From assembly GCF_004349055.1 (NCBI RefSeq), contig NZ_SMKX01000028.1:1-64000 (forward strand): DNA of 64,000 nt, read 5' to 3'. The translations under genes were made by a program, and so were the position numbers. Under the pieces are notes generated by a model. The model was given only the letters and a program-made list of their open reading frames with translations, was not told where the DNA came from and did no database searches. This DNA is from Kribbella antibiotica (GTDB lineage: Bacteria > Actinomycetota > Actinomycetes > Propionibacteriales > Kribbellaceae). Positions 49,465 through 57,499 of the stretch are shown here, piece by piece (the first letter of the stretch is position 1; each line of letters begins with the position of its first letter).

Positions 49465-51588
49465 ATGACCCAGTCCGTGAGTGACCTCACACGCTCCGGT
49501 TCGCCCGATGATCTGCTGGCGGCGCTCGATCCGGAGCAGCGCGCGGTCGCGTCCACCTTGCACGGGCCGGTCGTCGTACTGGCCGGGGCGGGGACGGGGA
49601 AGACGCGGGCGGTAACGCACCGGATTGCTTATGGGGTGCGGACCGGGACTTTTGACCCGGTGAGGGTGCTTGCGGTGACCTTCACCCAGCGCGCGGCCGG
49701 GGAGATGCGCGGCCGGCTCGCGCAGCTCGGCGTCGAGGGCGTCCAAGCACGGACGTTCCACTCCGCGGCGTTGCGCCAGGCGCGCTGGTTCTGGCCCAAG
49801 GTATACGGCGGTGAGCTGCCTCCGATCGTGGACCGGAAGTTCCCGCTGCTCACCGAGGCCGCGTCCCGCTGCCGGATCCGGGTGGACACTCCGGCCCTGC
49901 GTGACCTCGCCGGTGAGGTCGAGTGGGCCAAGGTGAGCAATGTGCGGCCGGACGACTACGCGCGGCTCGCGCCGAAGTCGGGCCGGGCCCTGGCTGCGTT
50001 CGACCCGGCCACGATCGGCAAGATCTTCGCGTCGTACGAGGATGTGAAGCTCGAGCGCGGGCGGATTGACCTCGAGGACGTGCTGCTCTGCGCGGTCGCG
50101 CTGTTGGCCGAGGACGAGCGGGTCGCCGCTGAGATCCGACGGCAGTACCGGACCTTCGTAGTGGACGAGTACCAGGACGTCAGCCCGCTGCAGCAGAGCC
50201 TGCTCGACCTGTGGCTCGGCGGCCGCGAGGACGTCTGCGTGGTCGGCGACCCGGCCCAGACCATCTACTCATGGGCCGGTGCAGAGCCGGAGAACCTGGT
50301 CCGCTTCGCCTCCCGGCATCCGAACGCGACAGTGATCAAGCTGGTCCGCGACTACCGCTCCACGCCGCAGATCGTCGACGTGGCGAACAAGATCCTCGAT
50401 GCGGCCGGTCCGGCCGGACTGCCCGGCCGGGTGACCCTGCGGTCGCAGCTCGAGCCTGGTCCGCTGCCGGTCTACCGCGAGTACTCCGACGAGGTCGCCG
50501 AGGCGGATGCGGTCGCGCGAGCGGTGATGCGGCTGAAGGACGAGGGCGTGCTGCTGCGGGACATCGCCGTACTGTTCCGGACCAACGCCCAGTCCGAGAA
50601 CTTCGAGCAGGCTCTCGCCGAGCGGAAGATCCCGACCGTGCTGAAGGGCGCCGAGCGGTTCTTCGAGCGCCCCGAGATCCGGAAGGCCGCCGTACTGCTG
50701 CGTGGTCAGGCCAAGGCGGGCGACCTGTCGGACGATCTGGTCGAGACGGTCACCGGTGTGCTGGGCGGTGCCGGGTGGACGCAGGAGGCGCCGAGCGGCG
50801 TGGGCTCCGTCCGCGACCGCTGGGAGTCGTTGAGCGCACTGGTCACCATGACCTCGGACTTCGCCAAAGCGAACCCGGAGGCCGGGCTGAACGAGCTGAT
50901 GGCCGAGCTGGACCGCCGCGCGGCGATCCAGCATGCGCCGGTCGCTGAGGGCGTCACGATGGCGACGCTGCACGCAGCCAAGGGCCTGGAGTGGGAGTGC
51001 GTCTTCATCGTCGGCGCCCACGAGGGGACGCTGCCGATCAGCTACGCCCAGACGCCGGGGCAGGTGGAGGAGGAGCGCCGCCTGTTCTACGTCGGGGTGA
51101 CGCGCGCCAAGCAGCAACTGTTCGTCAGCTGGTCGACCTCACGTTCGCCTGGTGGCCGGGGGACCCGTGGTCCGACCCGGTTCCTGGATGCGATCGGTGT
51201 GCAGACCTCGCGGCAGCGGCAGCCCGCGTGGGAGCCGACGACCGACCGTGCGGACCGCGCCGAGCGGGCAGCGCGGGCGGGCCGGCCGATCCCGAAGTGC
51301 CGGGTCTGCGGCCGTGGCCTGATCGACCCGGGCGCGCGCAAGCTCGGACGCTGCGAGACCTGCCCGTCCAGCATCGACCAGAAGCTGTACGACGCCTTGT
51401 TCGAGTGGCGGGCCGAGCAGGCCGCGTCCGAGAAGATGCCGGCCTTCGTCATCCTCACCGACGCGACGCTGACCGCGATCGCCGAGACGCGGCCCGCCGA
51501 CGAGTTGGCGCTCCGCAAGATCCCGGGCATCGGCCACACCAAACTCACCAAGTACGGCGAGCAGATCCTGGTGCTCTGCACGCGCTAA
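49465..51588 (+). CDS. uvrD2: DNA helicase UvrD2
   Basis: The protein has 707 residues from ATG 49465 (MTQSVSDLTRSGS). SF1A motifs: AGAGTGKTRAVTHRIAYG with K46, FVVDEYQDVSPLQQ, VGDPAQTIYSWAGAEPEN, TLHAAKGLEWECVFIVGA and EEERRLFYVGVTRAKQQL. Hallmarks of UvrD2 follow: tetracysteine CRVCGRGLIDP ... CETC (about 612-634) and a C-terminal HRDC domain from about 640, ending LRKIPGIGHTKLTKYGEQIL. The 3'-5' helicase is essential in mycobacteria and acts in repair and replication fork upkeep. Stop is 5 bp from the convergent araC-type gene. Confidence 0.96.
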   Translation: MTQSVSDLTRSGSPDDLLAALDPEQRAVASTLHGPVVVLAGAGTGKTRAVTHRIAYGVRTGTFDPVRVLAVTFTQRAAGEMRGRLAQLGVEGVQARTFHSAALRQARWFWPKVYGGELPPIVDRKFPLLTEAASRCRIRVDTPALRDLAGEVEWAKVSNVRPDDYARLAPKSGRALAAFDPATIGKIFASYEDVKLERGRIDLEDVLLCAVALLAEDERVAAEIRRQYRTFVVDEYQDVSPLQQSLLDLWLGGREDVCVVGDPAQTIYSWAGAEPENLVRFASRHPNATVIKLVRDYRSTPQIVDVANKILDAAGPAGLPGRVTLRSQLEPGPLPVYREYSDEVAEADAVARAVMRLKDEGVLLRDIAVLFRTNAQSENFEQALAERKIPTVLKGAERFFERPEIRKAAVLLRGQAKAGDLSDDLVETVTGVLGGAGWTQEAPSGVGSVRDRWESLSALVTMTSDFAKANPEAGLNELMAELDRRAAIQHAPVAEGVTMATLHAAKGLEWECVFIVGAHEGTLPISYAQTPGQVEEERRLFYVGVTRAKQQLFVSWSTSRSPGGRGTRGPTRFLDAIGVQTSRQRQPAWEPTTDRADRAERAARAGRPIPKCRVCGRGLIDPGARKLGRCETCPSSIDQKLYDALFEWRAEQAASEKMPAFVILTDATLTAIAETRPADELALRKIPGIGHTKLTKYGEQILVLCTR

Positions 51589-51593
51589 GTACC

Positions 51594-52466
51594 CTAAGCC
51601 GACAGCCGTTCGGCGTCCCGGCTAGGCGGTACGCCGAACTGTCGCCGGTACTCACGGCTGAACTGGGACGCGCTGTCGTAGCCGACCCGGTGTGCGACGG
51701 TCGCGATGTCGCGCGGATGCGAGGCGAGCAGCAACCGCGCCTCCTGCAGGCGGACCTGCTTCTGGAACTGGATCGGGCTCAGCGCGGTGACGGTCTGGAA
51801 GTGCCGGTAGAAGCCGGAGGGGCTCATCCCGCTGAGCTTGGCCAGGTCCTCGACCCGGAACGGCTCGGCGTAGTTGTCGCGGATCCAGCGCGCTGCCTTG
51901 GTGATGTGGTTCATGCTGCTGTCGGCCAGACCGAGCTGCCGGACGGCCGCGCCCTGCTCGCCGGTGATCAGATGCCAGTGGATCTCTCGCTTGAGCATCG
52001 GCGCCAGGACCGCCTGGTCCCGCGGCCGCTCGATCAGCCGGACGAGCCGGGTCAGGCTGTCCAGCAGGTCGTCGGTGAGCTTGCCGACGGCGATTCCCGG
52101 CACCGGTCCGGCCGGCGGCCGGGGGAGGTCACCCGGCCCGGCGTGCAGCAGCAGATCGGCGACCAGCGCTGGGTCGAGCACGAGCGCCATGCCGAGCGCC
52201 GGCTGCTCGATGGTGGCATCGACGAAGTGACCGCCGACGGGCAGATCGACTGAGGCGATCAGATAGTCGCCCGGACGGTACAGATGCACGCGGTCGCCGA
52301 CGGTGAGCCGCTTGGCGCCTTCGACCAGCACGGCCAGCACAACTCCCGACATCGATAGCTCCGCAGGCGGGCCCGGGGTCTCGATCTTCGCGATGTGCAG
52401 CCCGTCGATCGCGGTCGTCGCGTCCGGCCGGACATGGCGACTGAGCAGCGACTGGAGTTCATCCAT
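51594..52466 (-). CDS. AraC-family regulator
   Basis: The protein has 290 residues from ATG 52466 (MDELQSLLSRHV). N-terminal AraC-type cupin/ligand domain (AraC_N like: GPPAELSMSGVVLAVLVEG, YRPGDYLIASVDLPVGG), C-terminal double HTH: VEDLAKLSGMSPSGFYRHFQ and IATVAHRVGYDSASQFSREY followed by RRQFGVPPSRD. Divergent from a small monooxygenase-like gene and an esterase, it most likely activates that operon in response to a small ligand. Confidence 0.92.
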   Translation of the reverse strand: MDELQSLLSRHVRPDATTAIDGLHIAKIETPGPPAELSMSGVVLAVLVEGAKRLTVGDRVHLYRPGDYLIASVDLPVGGHFVDATIEQPALGMALVLDPALVADLLLHAGPGDLPRPPAGPVPGIAVGKLTDDLLDSLTRLVRLIERPRDQAVLAPMLKREIHWHLITGEQGAAVRQLGLADSSMNHITKAARWIRDNYAEPFRVEDLAKLSGMSPSGFYRHFQTVTALSPIQFQKQVRLQEARLLLASHPRDIATVAHRVGYDSASQFSREYRRQFGVPPSRDAERLSA

Positions 52467-52555
52467 GCACCGATTCCATCGCAGTTTGGAGGATCGTGCA
52501 AGGAACGTGCAGGTTCTCCCTAGGGCCTTCGCTGTTTCGGCGATCGAATAAGAGC

Positions 52556-52885
52556 ATGACAACAACGGCGAACTACGGTTTCACTTCCACTCTCACTGCT
52601 CAGGCCGGCCGCGGCGACGAGCTCGTCAAGGTGCTGCTGAGTGCTCTCGAGGCGGGCAATCCCGGCTCATCCGAGTACTGCGTGACGTTCCTGATCTCGC
52701 AGTCGGCCGCGAATCCCGATCTGATCCATGTTGCCGAGGGCTGGACCTCGGAGGACGATCACCATCGCATCTTCGCCGGGCCCGCGGCCCAGGCGATCGT
52801 CGCCCGGACCCAGGAGCTGGTGGCGGACGCTACGCCGTACACGGACTTCGTCCCGCGCGGGGGCAAGGTGGACTTCAATGCTTGA
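52556..52885 (+). CDS. Antibiotic-biosynthesis-monooxygenase-fold (ABM) protein
   Basis: The protein has 109 residues from ATG 52556. Ferredoxin-like ABM pattern: YGFTSTLTAQAGRGDELVKV, SSEYCVTFLISQSAANPD, LIHVAEGWTSEDDHHRIF. These dimeric, cofactor-free proteins oxidise quinols or polyketide phenols or degrade small aromatics. The stop overlaps the next start by 8 bp, so it is translated with the esterase and probably controlled by the divergent AraC regulator. Confidence 0.85.
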   Translation: MTTTANYGFTSTLTAQAGRGDELVKVLLSALEAGNPGSSEYCVTFLISQSAANPDLIHVAEGWTSEDDHHRIFAGPAAQAIVARTQELVADATPYTDFVPRGGKVDFNA

Positions 52886-53816
52886 TCCCGAACTGCAAGA
52901 ACTCATCAGCGGCTTCCCGCTCGTCACCGAGGTCACCGCGGAGATGCTTCCGATCATGCGGGCAGGAGCGGCATCGGATGCGGACGCGCTGCTGGCCGGT
53001 CGCGCGATCTCGCGGCGCGAGGTGACCGCCACCGCCTCCGACGGAACCGCGATCCCGATGACCGTCATCACCCCGGCCGAGTCAACGCCTGGCGCAGCGT
53101 GCGTCTACTGGCTGCACGGGGGCGGGATGATCCTCGGCGACCGCTTCTCCCAACTCGACATCCAACTCGAATGGGTGGAGCGTCTGGGCGTCGTCGTGGT
53201 CACCGCCGAGTATCGGCTCGCTCCCGAGGCCACCGGCTCCACTCCGGTCGAGGATGCCTTCCAAGGTCTGCGGTGGGTCTCGGAGCACGCCGACGAACTC
53301 GGCATCGATCCGAACCGCCTCGTCGTCGCCGGGATCTCCGCCGGTGGCGGGCTCGCGGCCGGCGTCACGCTGATGGCCCGCGACCTCGGCGGACCGGCAA
53401 TCGCCGCCCAGCTCCTGATCTGCCCGATGCTCGATCACCGCAACGACACCGCGTCCAGCCGCCAGTACGCCGGTCAGCCGGGCATCTGGACGCATGAGAC
53501 CAATCGGTTCGCTTGGAACGCCGTACTGGGGGATATGCCTGCTGAGCTGGTCCCGTCGTACGTGTCTCCGGCGCGGGCCGACGACCTTAGTGGTCTACCG
53601 GCGACGTACGTCGATGCGGGGAGTGCCGAGGTCTTCCGCGACGAGGACGTGGCGTACGCGAGCCGCATCTGGGCGGCCGGCGGTCAGGCCGAACTCCACG
53701 TGTGGGCCGGCGGATTCCACGGCTTCGACGCAGTGTTCCCTGAGGCTGCACTGTCTGTCGCGGCCCGAGCCGCCCGCACCCGCTGGCTAACCGGAGTCAT
53801 CACACGCTCTGCTTGA
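52878..53816 (+). CDS. HSL-type alpha/beta hydrolase (carboxylesterase)
   Basis: The protein has 312 residues from ATG 52878, overlapping the ABM gene. Hormone-sensitive-lipase hallmarks: HGGGMILGDR oxyanion motif, EYRLAPEATGSTPVEDA, nucleophile VAGISAGGGLAAGV, acid in DAGSAEVFRDED and His in GGFHGFDAVFP. Cytoplasmic esterase acting on short acyl or acetyl esters. Together with ABM it may handle one xenobiotic or a quinone-like compound (inference). Confidence 0.9.
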   Translation: MLDPELQELISGFPLVTEVTAEMLPIMRAGAASDADALLAGRAISRREVTATASDGTAIPMTVITPAESTPGAACVYWLHGGGMILGDRFSQLDIQLEWVERLGVVVVTAEYRLAPEATGSTPVEDAFQGLRWVSEHADELGIDPNRLVVAGISAGGGLAAGVTLMARDLGGPAIAAQLLICPMLDHRNDTASSRQYAGQPGIWTHETNRFAWNAVLGDMPAELVPSYVSPARADDLSGLPATYVDAGSAEVFRDEDVAYASRIWAAGGQAELHVWAGGFHGFDAVFPEAALSVAARAARTRWLTGVITRSA

Positions 53817-53990
53817 TTCCTTCCCCGCCCCACCGCTCCGGTCATTGCCTGTTCGTGCAACTTGCCTTAATTGTGTTGCCACGCTGGTCCGCCGGGGCGC
53901 ATCCTGGAGCCTGTACGTCGGCAGATAGATGTCCGAGGCAACTGGTTCCGGCCACCACGGCGGCAACTTCCGGCCAAGTTCAGAAACTTG

Positions 53991-54032
53991 CCAATAAATA
54001 GTTTGCGGGGTTCGCGGACCTCAGCGTACTGT
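53991..54032 (+). promoter_or_regulatory. whiB7 promoter with AT-rich WhiB7 element
   Basis: AATAAATAG lies directly before a -35 TTGCGG (54003-54008), with an 18-nt spacer and -10 TACTGT (54027-54032). WhiB7-activated promoters carry an AT-rich block immediately upstream of the -35 for the AT-hook, and this matches. The start would be near 54040, giving a leader of about 455 nt. I see no gene in 53817-54127. Confidence 0.6.
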
Positions 54033-54127
54033 TCTTTCTGCGGTCGAAGGCTGGCCGAAAACTTCAAACAACCATAGCGATCGAGCCAACGCTTGCTTCG
54101 CCACAACGAGAGGAGGTGCCTGGAGAA

Positions 54128-54325
54128 ATGGTCAACATCATCAAGAAGCCGAACAGCAACTCTGCTGCCGCGCTGACGTGCGCCCCGATCCCGGGTGCCT
54201 CGCTGCGCCTTCACGGCATGTCTGTTGTGGTCCTCGCTGTCGGCACTGCCCAGTTCACGGGCGGAGCTGTCGGCGATGTGAAGTACGGCAATTCGGGTTC
54301 TCGAGCATGGAGTCCACCGGTCTGA
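54128..54325 (+). CDS. whiB7 leader ORF (65 codons)
   Basis: Starts ATG 54128 after a strong GAGGAGG and begins MVNIIKKPNSNSAAALT; it ends at TGA 54325 inside the first arm of a hairpin (GGTCTGAC-N5-GTCAGACC, 54319-54339) and 25 nt before the terminator. In mycobacteria and Streptomyces, slow translation of such an upstream ORF in the presence of ribosome-targeting drugs prevents terminator folding and lets RNA polymerase reach whiB7. The peptide is probably not functional itself; position and codon content matter. Confidence 0.75.
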   Translation: MVNIIKKPNSNSAAALTCAPIPGASLRLHGMSVVVLAVGTAQFTGGAVGDVKYGNSGSRAWSPPV

Positions 54326-54339
54326 CAGGACGTCAGACC
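54319..54339 (+). promoter_or_regulatory. Hairpin at the leader ORF stop codon
   Basis: GGTCTGAC-N5-GTCAGACC is a perfect 8-bp stem containing the TGA of the leader ORF, so ribosome occupancy at the end of the ORF would melt it. Confidence 0.55.
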
Positions 54340-54350
54340 CGGCACCTCCA

Positions 54351-54391
54351 GGCCGCGGAACCCATCAAAGGGTCCCGCGGCCCTTTTGTTT
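54351..54391 (+). terminator. Intrinsic terminator/attenuator in the whiB7 leader
   Basis: GGCCGCGGAACCC-N6-GGGTCCCGCGGCC (one mismatch) is followed by CTTTTGTTT. It is the only hairpin with a clear U tract I found in this window and lies 105 nt before whiB7, so it must be read through for expression. Confidence 0.85.
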
Positions 54392-54495
54392 GTCCAGGAG
54401 CGTCATTGAGTAACCAAGTTTGGCGGCCAGCACCCGCTGACCGTCTCCGACGACAAAAGCCCAGCACCACTGAAAGTCACTGGGAGGTGACCGGA

Positions 54496-54783
54496 ATGAG
54501 CGTGAGCTTCCTCGACATCTTCAACGAGGTGGCCTCGTCGCAGGACCTGCCCTGTCGGTCCTACGCACCTGAACTCTTCTTCGCCGAATCGCCGGCCGAC
54601 GTCGAGTACGCCAAGTCTCTTTGTTCCACCTGCCCGCTCCAGGCCGAGTGCCTGGCCGGAGCGCTCGAGCGCTCGGAGCCGTGGGGTGTGTGGGGCGGAC
54701 AGCTGTTCGTCCAGGGCGTGGTTGTTGCCCGCAAGCGTCCCCGTGGACGCCCTCGCAAGAGCGACACCGTTACCGCAGCCTGA
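54496..54783 (+). CDS. whiB7: WhiB7 transcriptional regulator
   Basis: The protein has 95 residues from ATG 54496, after GGGAGG. Four cluster cysteines C20, C43, C46 and C52 (LPCRSY; SLCSTCPLQAEC) hold a [4Fe-4S] cluster, followed by the WhiB turn GVWGGQ (64-69) and the AT-hook RGRPRK (83-88) that marks WhiB7 among WhiB proteins. WhiB7 binds SigA and AT-rich promoters and turns on intrinsic resistance to ribosome-targeting antibiotics. It lies between uvrD2 and the ABC1 kinase as in mycobacteria and is controlled by the attenuating leader upstream. Confidence 0.95.
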   Translation: MSVSFLDIFNEVASSQDLPCRSYAPELFFAESPADVEYAKSLCSTCPLQAECLAGALERSEPWGVWGGQLFVQGVVVARKRPRGRPRKSDTVTAA

Positions 54784-54852
54784 TCCGACGACCCAGATCC
54801 GAATCGAGACAACCAGACCATGAAGCACCAGATTTCACACAGGAGCCTTGAA

Positions 54853-55038
54853 ATGCATTTACTTCACGAAGATCTCGCCCGTGCTCATCAACAGTCGGCA
54901 CTGAACAACGCGGAGCAGAACCGGCGCTTCCGCCTGGCTCAGAAGATCGAGCGGGCGCAGAAGACGGCCGAGCGGGCCAGCTTGCGAGCGGAGAGGGCCA
55001 GCGCACGCGCGCGCCTCGCACTCGCTCGCCTCGTCTGA
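54853..55038 (+). CDS. Small basic coiled-coil protein
   Basis: The protein has 61 residues from ATG 54853, eight nt after AGGAG; ATG 54820 in frame lacks a ribosome-binding site. Starts MHLLHEDLARAHQQSALNN and continues as a single charged helix (RLAQKIERAQKTAERASL, RAERASARARLALARLV), rich in Ala, Arg and Glu. No family recognised. It lies 69 bp after whiB7, has no terminator between, and may be co-induced with it. Confidence 0.65.
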   Translation: MHLLHEDLARAHQQSALNNAEQNRRFRLAQKIERAQKTAERASLRAERASARARLALARLV

Positions 55039-55124
55039 AACACCACTACTGAAAGCTCGCCCGGCCGGTCCGTAGGGAGGACCGGCTCGGCAGGCAGCAC
55101 GACAGCCTGACCAGCTGAACTGTT

Positions 55125-55162
55125 CGAAGGGCGGCACCCCAGGGGAGGGGTGCCGCCCTTCG
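55125..55162. terminator. Bidirectional terminator hairpin
   Basis: CGAAGGGCGGCACCCC and its exact complement flank AGGGGA: a 16-bp perfect stem between the convergent small coiled-coil gene and the NUDIX gene, six bases from the latter's stop. Confidence 0.75.
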
Positions 55163-55168
55163 GCATGT

Positions 55169-55705
55169 CTACGGCAGTTGCAGCAACGCCTGCTGGAGGC
55201 CTACCAGCGTGATGCCGCTGACGATCTCGCCGTTCGCGATCATCGCCGGTACATCGGTCAGGGGGATCCACTCGATCCGGTCGGACTCGTTGCGTTCGGT
55301 CGGCGCACCGATCCGGGTGGCCGTCGTTGCGCGGAAGACGTGGTGGACGGCATCCATGATCCCGGCACCCGGCTGAGAGCGGATCAGGTGCGTCAGCGGC
55401 CCGGGCCGCCAGCCGGTCTCCTCCTCGACCTCGCGGGCCGCGGCATCGATCGGAGCCTCACCGGCCTCGACGATGCCCATCGGGAGTTCCCAGGCCCAGG
55501 TGTCGGTGAGGAAGCGGTGCCGCCACATCAGCAGCACCCGGTCCTCGGGGTCCGTGACCACGGCTGCAGCGACGTCAGCCAGCCGTACAGCGTGATAGTC
55601 GACCCGCTGGCCGTCGGGCTGCTCGACGTCCAGGCGCCGGACGCTCAGCCAGGGATTCGCCCAGACTTCTTGTTCCTCGTGGATCCGCCAGCGCACGGGG
55701 TGCAC
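55169..55705 (-). CDS. NUDIX hydrolase, ADP-ribose pyrophosphatase-like
   Basis: The protein has 178 residues, GTG start. Nudix box GIVEAGEAPIDAAAREVEEE-TG with WELPMG before it, and LTHLIRSQPGAGIMDAVHHV after. The layout matches the ADPRase/NudF group that splits nucleoside diphosphate sugars to AMP plus sugar phosphate. Substrate not certain. Divergent by nine bases from a small zinc-ribbon gene. Confidence 0.88.
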   Translation of the reverse strand: MHPVRWRIHEEQEVWANPWLSVRRLDVEQPDGQRVDYHAVRLADVAAAVVTDPEDRVLLMWRHRFLTDTWAWELPMGIVEAGEAPIDAAAREVEEETGWRPGPLTHLIRSQPGAGIMDAVHHVFRATTATRIGAPTERNESDRIEWIPLTDVPAMIANGEIVSGITLVGLQQALLQLP

Positions 55706-55714
55706 ACTACTGCC

Positions 55715-55882
55715 ATGGCAAGTGCTACCTGTGCCCTGTGCGGTCGTCAGGCCGAGTCCGAAGACGTCCCGTTGACCTGGGCCACGTCGATGGAGAACGG
55801 CCGTCAGCTGCTCTACTGCGACGTGTGCGCCCGCGAGAATGTTCGCGGGATCGAGGGAAAGCTCGACTCCGTCTACTGGTGA
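55715..55882 (+). CDS. Small zinc-ribbon protein
   Basis: The protein has 55 residues from ATG 55715 with two CxxC pairs: TCALCGRQA and LYCDVCARENV, 26 residues apart, enough for one structural zinc site. Between them SEDVPLTWATSMENGR. Common as a tiny hypothetical in this neighbourhood of actinobacterial genomes; role unknown, perhaps protein-protein or nucleic-acid binding. Convergent with the ABC1 kinase. Confidence 0.75.
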   Translation: MASATCALCGRQAESEDVPLTWATSMENGRQLLYCDVCARENVRGIEGKLDSVYW

Positions 55883-55894
55883 TCGGTACTGCGT

Positions 55895-57211
55895 TTACTG
55901 GTGATCAGAAAAGCCAGGCAGCAGCTCCTCGAGCACTGACCGGAACGGCGCCTCCGCCTCCAGTTGCGACAGGACCGCCATACCGCCGATCCACACGCGG
56001 TGGATCAGCATGTAGGACGGCGGCAGGTTGAGCTTGAAGGCCAGGGTCGCGTTGGGAGAGCGGAAGTCGCTGGTCCGGTTCGCCTGCGCGCGCATCCAGG
56101 CCCGGTTGAACTGGAAGCTCTTGTCGCGAGCCGGCTCCGCGAACGGCGCCAGATAGTCCATCAGCTGCTCGGGATCGATCTCCATCCGCTGCTTGATGAA
56201 CCCTTCGGCCACCAGCCCGTCGTGGATCGCCGGGCCGTCGCCGGTCAGCGAGATCCGCAGCAGCCGCCCGACCGCCGGTGGCAGGCCGTCGGGCAGTCGC
56301 GCACAGAGACCGAAATCGACGACCCCGAGTCGTCCGTCCGGCATCACGCGGAAGTTGCCGGGATGCGGGTCCGAGTGCAACAGGCCGGCGTACTTGGGGC
56401 CGCTGAAGAGGAACCGCGCGTACTTCAGGCCGATCTCGTCACGCTCTTGTTTGGTGCCGTCGGTGATGAACGACGACAGCGGCCGGCCTTCGATCCATTC
56501 GGACACGATGACGGTCGGGGAGTGCTTGATGACCCGCGGTACGACGAACTCCGGGTGATCCTTGAAAGCGTCGGCGTACTGCTGCTGGGCCTGGGACTCG
56601 CGGTCGTAGTCGAGCTCCTCGCCGATCCGCTCCTGTATCTCGGCGATCAGCGGCTTCACGTCCATCCCGGGGACCAGCGCACCGAACGAGCGGGCGAAGC
56701 GGCCGAGCTGCTTCAGGTCGGCCCGCAGCGCCTCGGCGGCGCCCGGATACTGCAGCTTGACCGCGACCTCGCGGCCGTCCTTCAGCGTGCCCCGGTGCAC
56801 CTGGCCGATCGATGCGGCAGCGGCCGGTTTGTCGCTGAACTCCGTGAACCGGTCCCGCCAGCGCTTGCCGAGCTCGCGGGACAGAATCGTGTCCACGGTC
56901 GCGATCGGCATCGGGGGAGCGGAGTCCTGCAGCTTGGTCAGCGTGGCCCGGTACGGCGCCGCCAGCTCCTCGGGCATGGCCGCTTCCATCAGGCTCAGCA
57001 TCTGCCCGAACTTCATCGCGCCGCCCTTGAGCTCACCCAGGACGGAGAAGAGTTGTTCAGCGGTCCGGCGCTGGAACTCGGCCATCACGGCCTCGGCCGG
57101 TGCACCGCCGATCCGCTTGCCGAGGCCTACCGTGGCCCGGCCCGCAGCGCCCAGGGGCAGGCTCGCGAGTTTCGCAGTCCGGCTCAGCGCTTTGCGGGGG
57201 AGGTCCGACAC
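55895..57211 (-). CDS. ABC1/UbiB-family atypical kinase
   Basis: The protein has 438 residues. UbiB/COQ8 signatures: LKGGAMKFGQML (the KxGQ motif, K67-Q70), Ala-rich loop PAAAASIGQVHRG replacing the glycine-rich loop, ion-pair lysine K152 in VAVKLQYP, SDPHPGNFRVMPDG (catalytic loop) and VVDFGLC (metal Asp). These ATPases help lipid or quinone handling at membranes. It is the Rv3197 equivalent, next to whiB7; the mycobacterial gene has been tied to macrolide response. No membrane helix apparent. Confidence 0.92.
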   Translation of the reverse strand: MSDLPRKALSRTAKLASLPLGAAGRATVGLGKRIGGAPAEAVMAEFQRRTAEQLFSVLGELKGGAMKFGQMLSLMEAAMPEELAAPYRATLTKLQDSAPPMPIATVDTILSRELGKRWRDRFTEFSDKPAAAASIGQVHRGTLKDGREVAVKLQYPGAAEALRADLKQLGRFARSFGALVPGMDVKPLIAEIQERIGEELDYDRESQAQQQYADAFKDHPEFVVPRVIKHSPTVIVSEWIEGRPLSSFITDGTKQERDEIGLKYARFLFSGPKYAGLLHSDPHPGNFRVMPDGRLGVVDFGLCARLPDGLPPAVGRLLRISLTGDGPAIHDGLVAEGFIKQRMEIDPEQLMDYLAPFAEPARDKSFQFNRAWMRAQANRTSDFRSPNATLAFKLNLPPSYMLIHRVWIGGMAVLSQLEAEAPFRSVLEELLPGFSDHQ

Positions 57212-57292
57212 ACTCCCATTCTGTCGGGTCGCCCAAGCCGGGCGGTCCCGGGGGGCCGTTCAGGGGTGTTGCAGGTCGTCATCGAACGGCGT

Positions 57293-57332
57293 CGGGGCGG
57301 TGACGGACCGTGTTCGGCCAGTCACCGCCCCG
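57293..57332 (-). terminator. Hairpin after the DUF5679 gene
   Basis: CGGGGCGGTGAC and its exact complement flank 16 nt, eight bases beyond the stop of the small zinc-ribbon gene; separates it from the ABC1 kinase on the same strand. Confidence 0.6.
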
Positions 57333-57340
57333 CAGGTACG

Positions 57341-57499
57341 TCAGGCCTTGCCGAGGATCCGGTTCAGGTTCGTACCGCACTCGGGGCACTTGGCCTTCGC
57401 CATGCGCGTGCCCTTGTCGTTGACCTTGACCTCGCCGTCGGCGGTGCGCTTGGCCTTGCACTTGACGCAGTAGAACTCGCCGCTCCAGGTCTCTGCCAT
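57341..57499 (-). CDS. DUF5679-like zinc-ribbon protein (52 aa)
   Basis: Reads MAETWSGEFYCVKCKAKRTA then DGEVKVNDKG, KCPECGTNLNRILG and stops at TGA. CVKC and CPEC give a four-cysteine zinc knuckle; lysine-rich ends suggest nucleic-acid contact. The pattern fits DUF5679, found through the Actinobacteria next to the ABC1 kinase and whiB7. Ribosome-binding AAGGAGAGG precedes the ATG. Function unknown. Confidence 0.85.
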   Translation of the reverse strand: MAETWSGEFYCVKCKAKRTADGEVKVNDKGTRMAKAKCPECGTNLNRILGKA

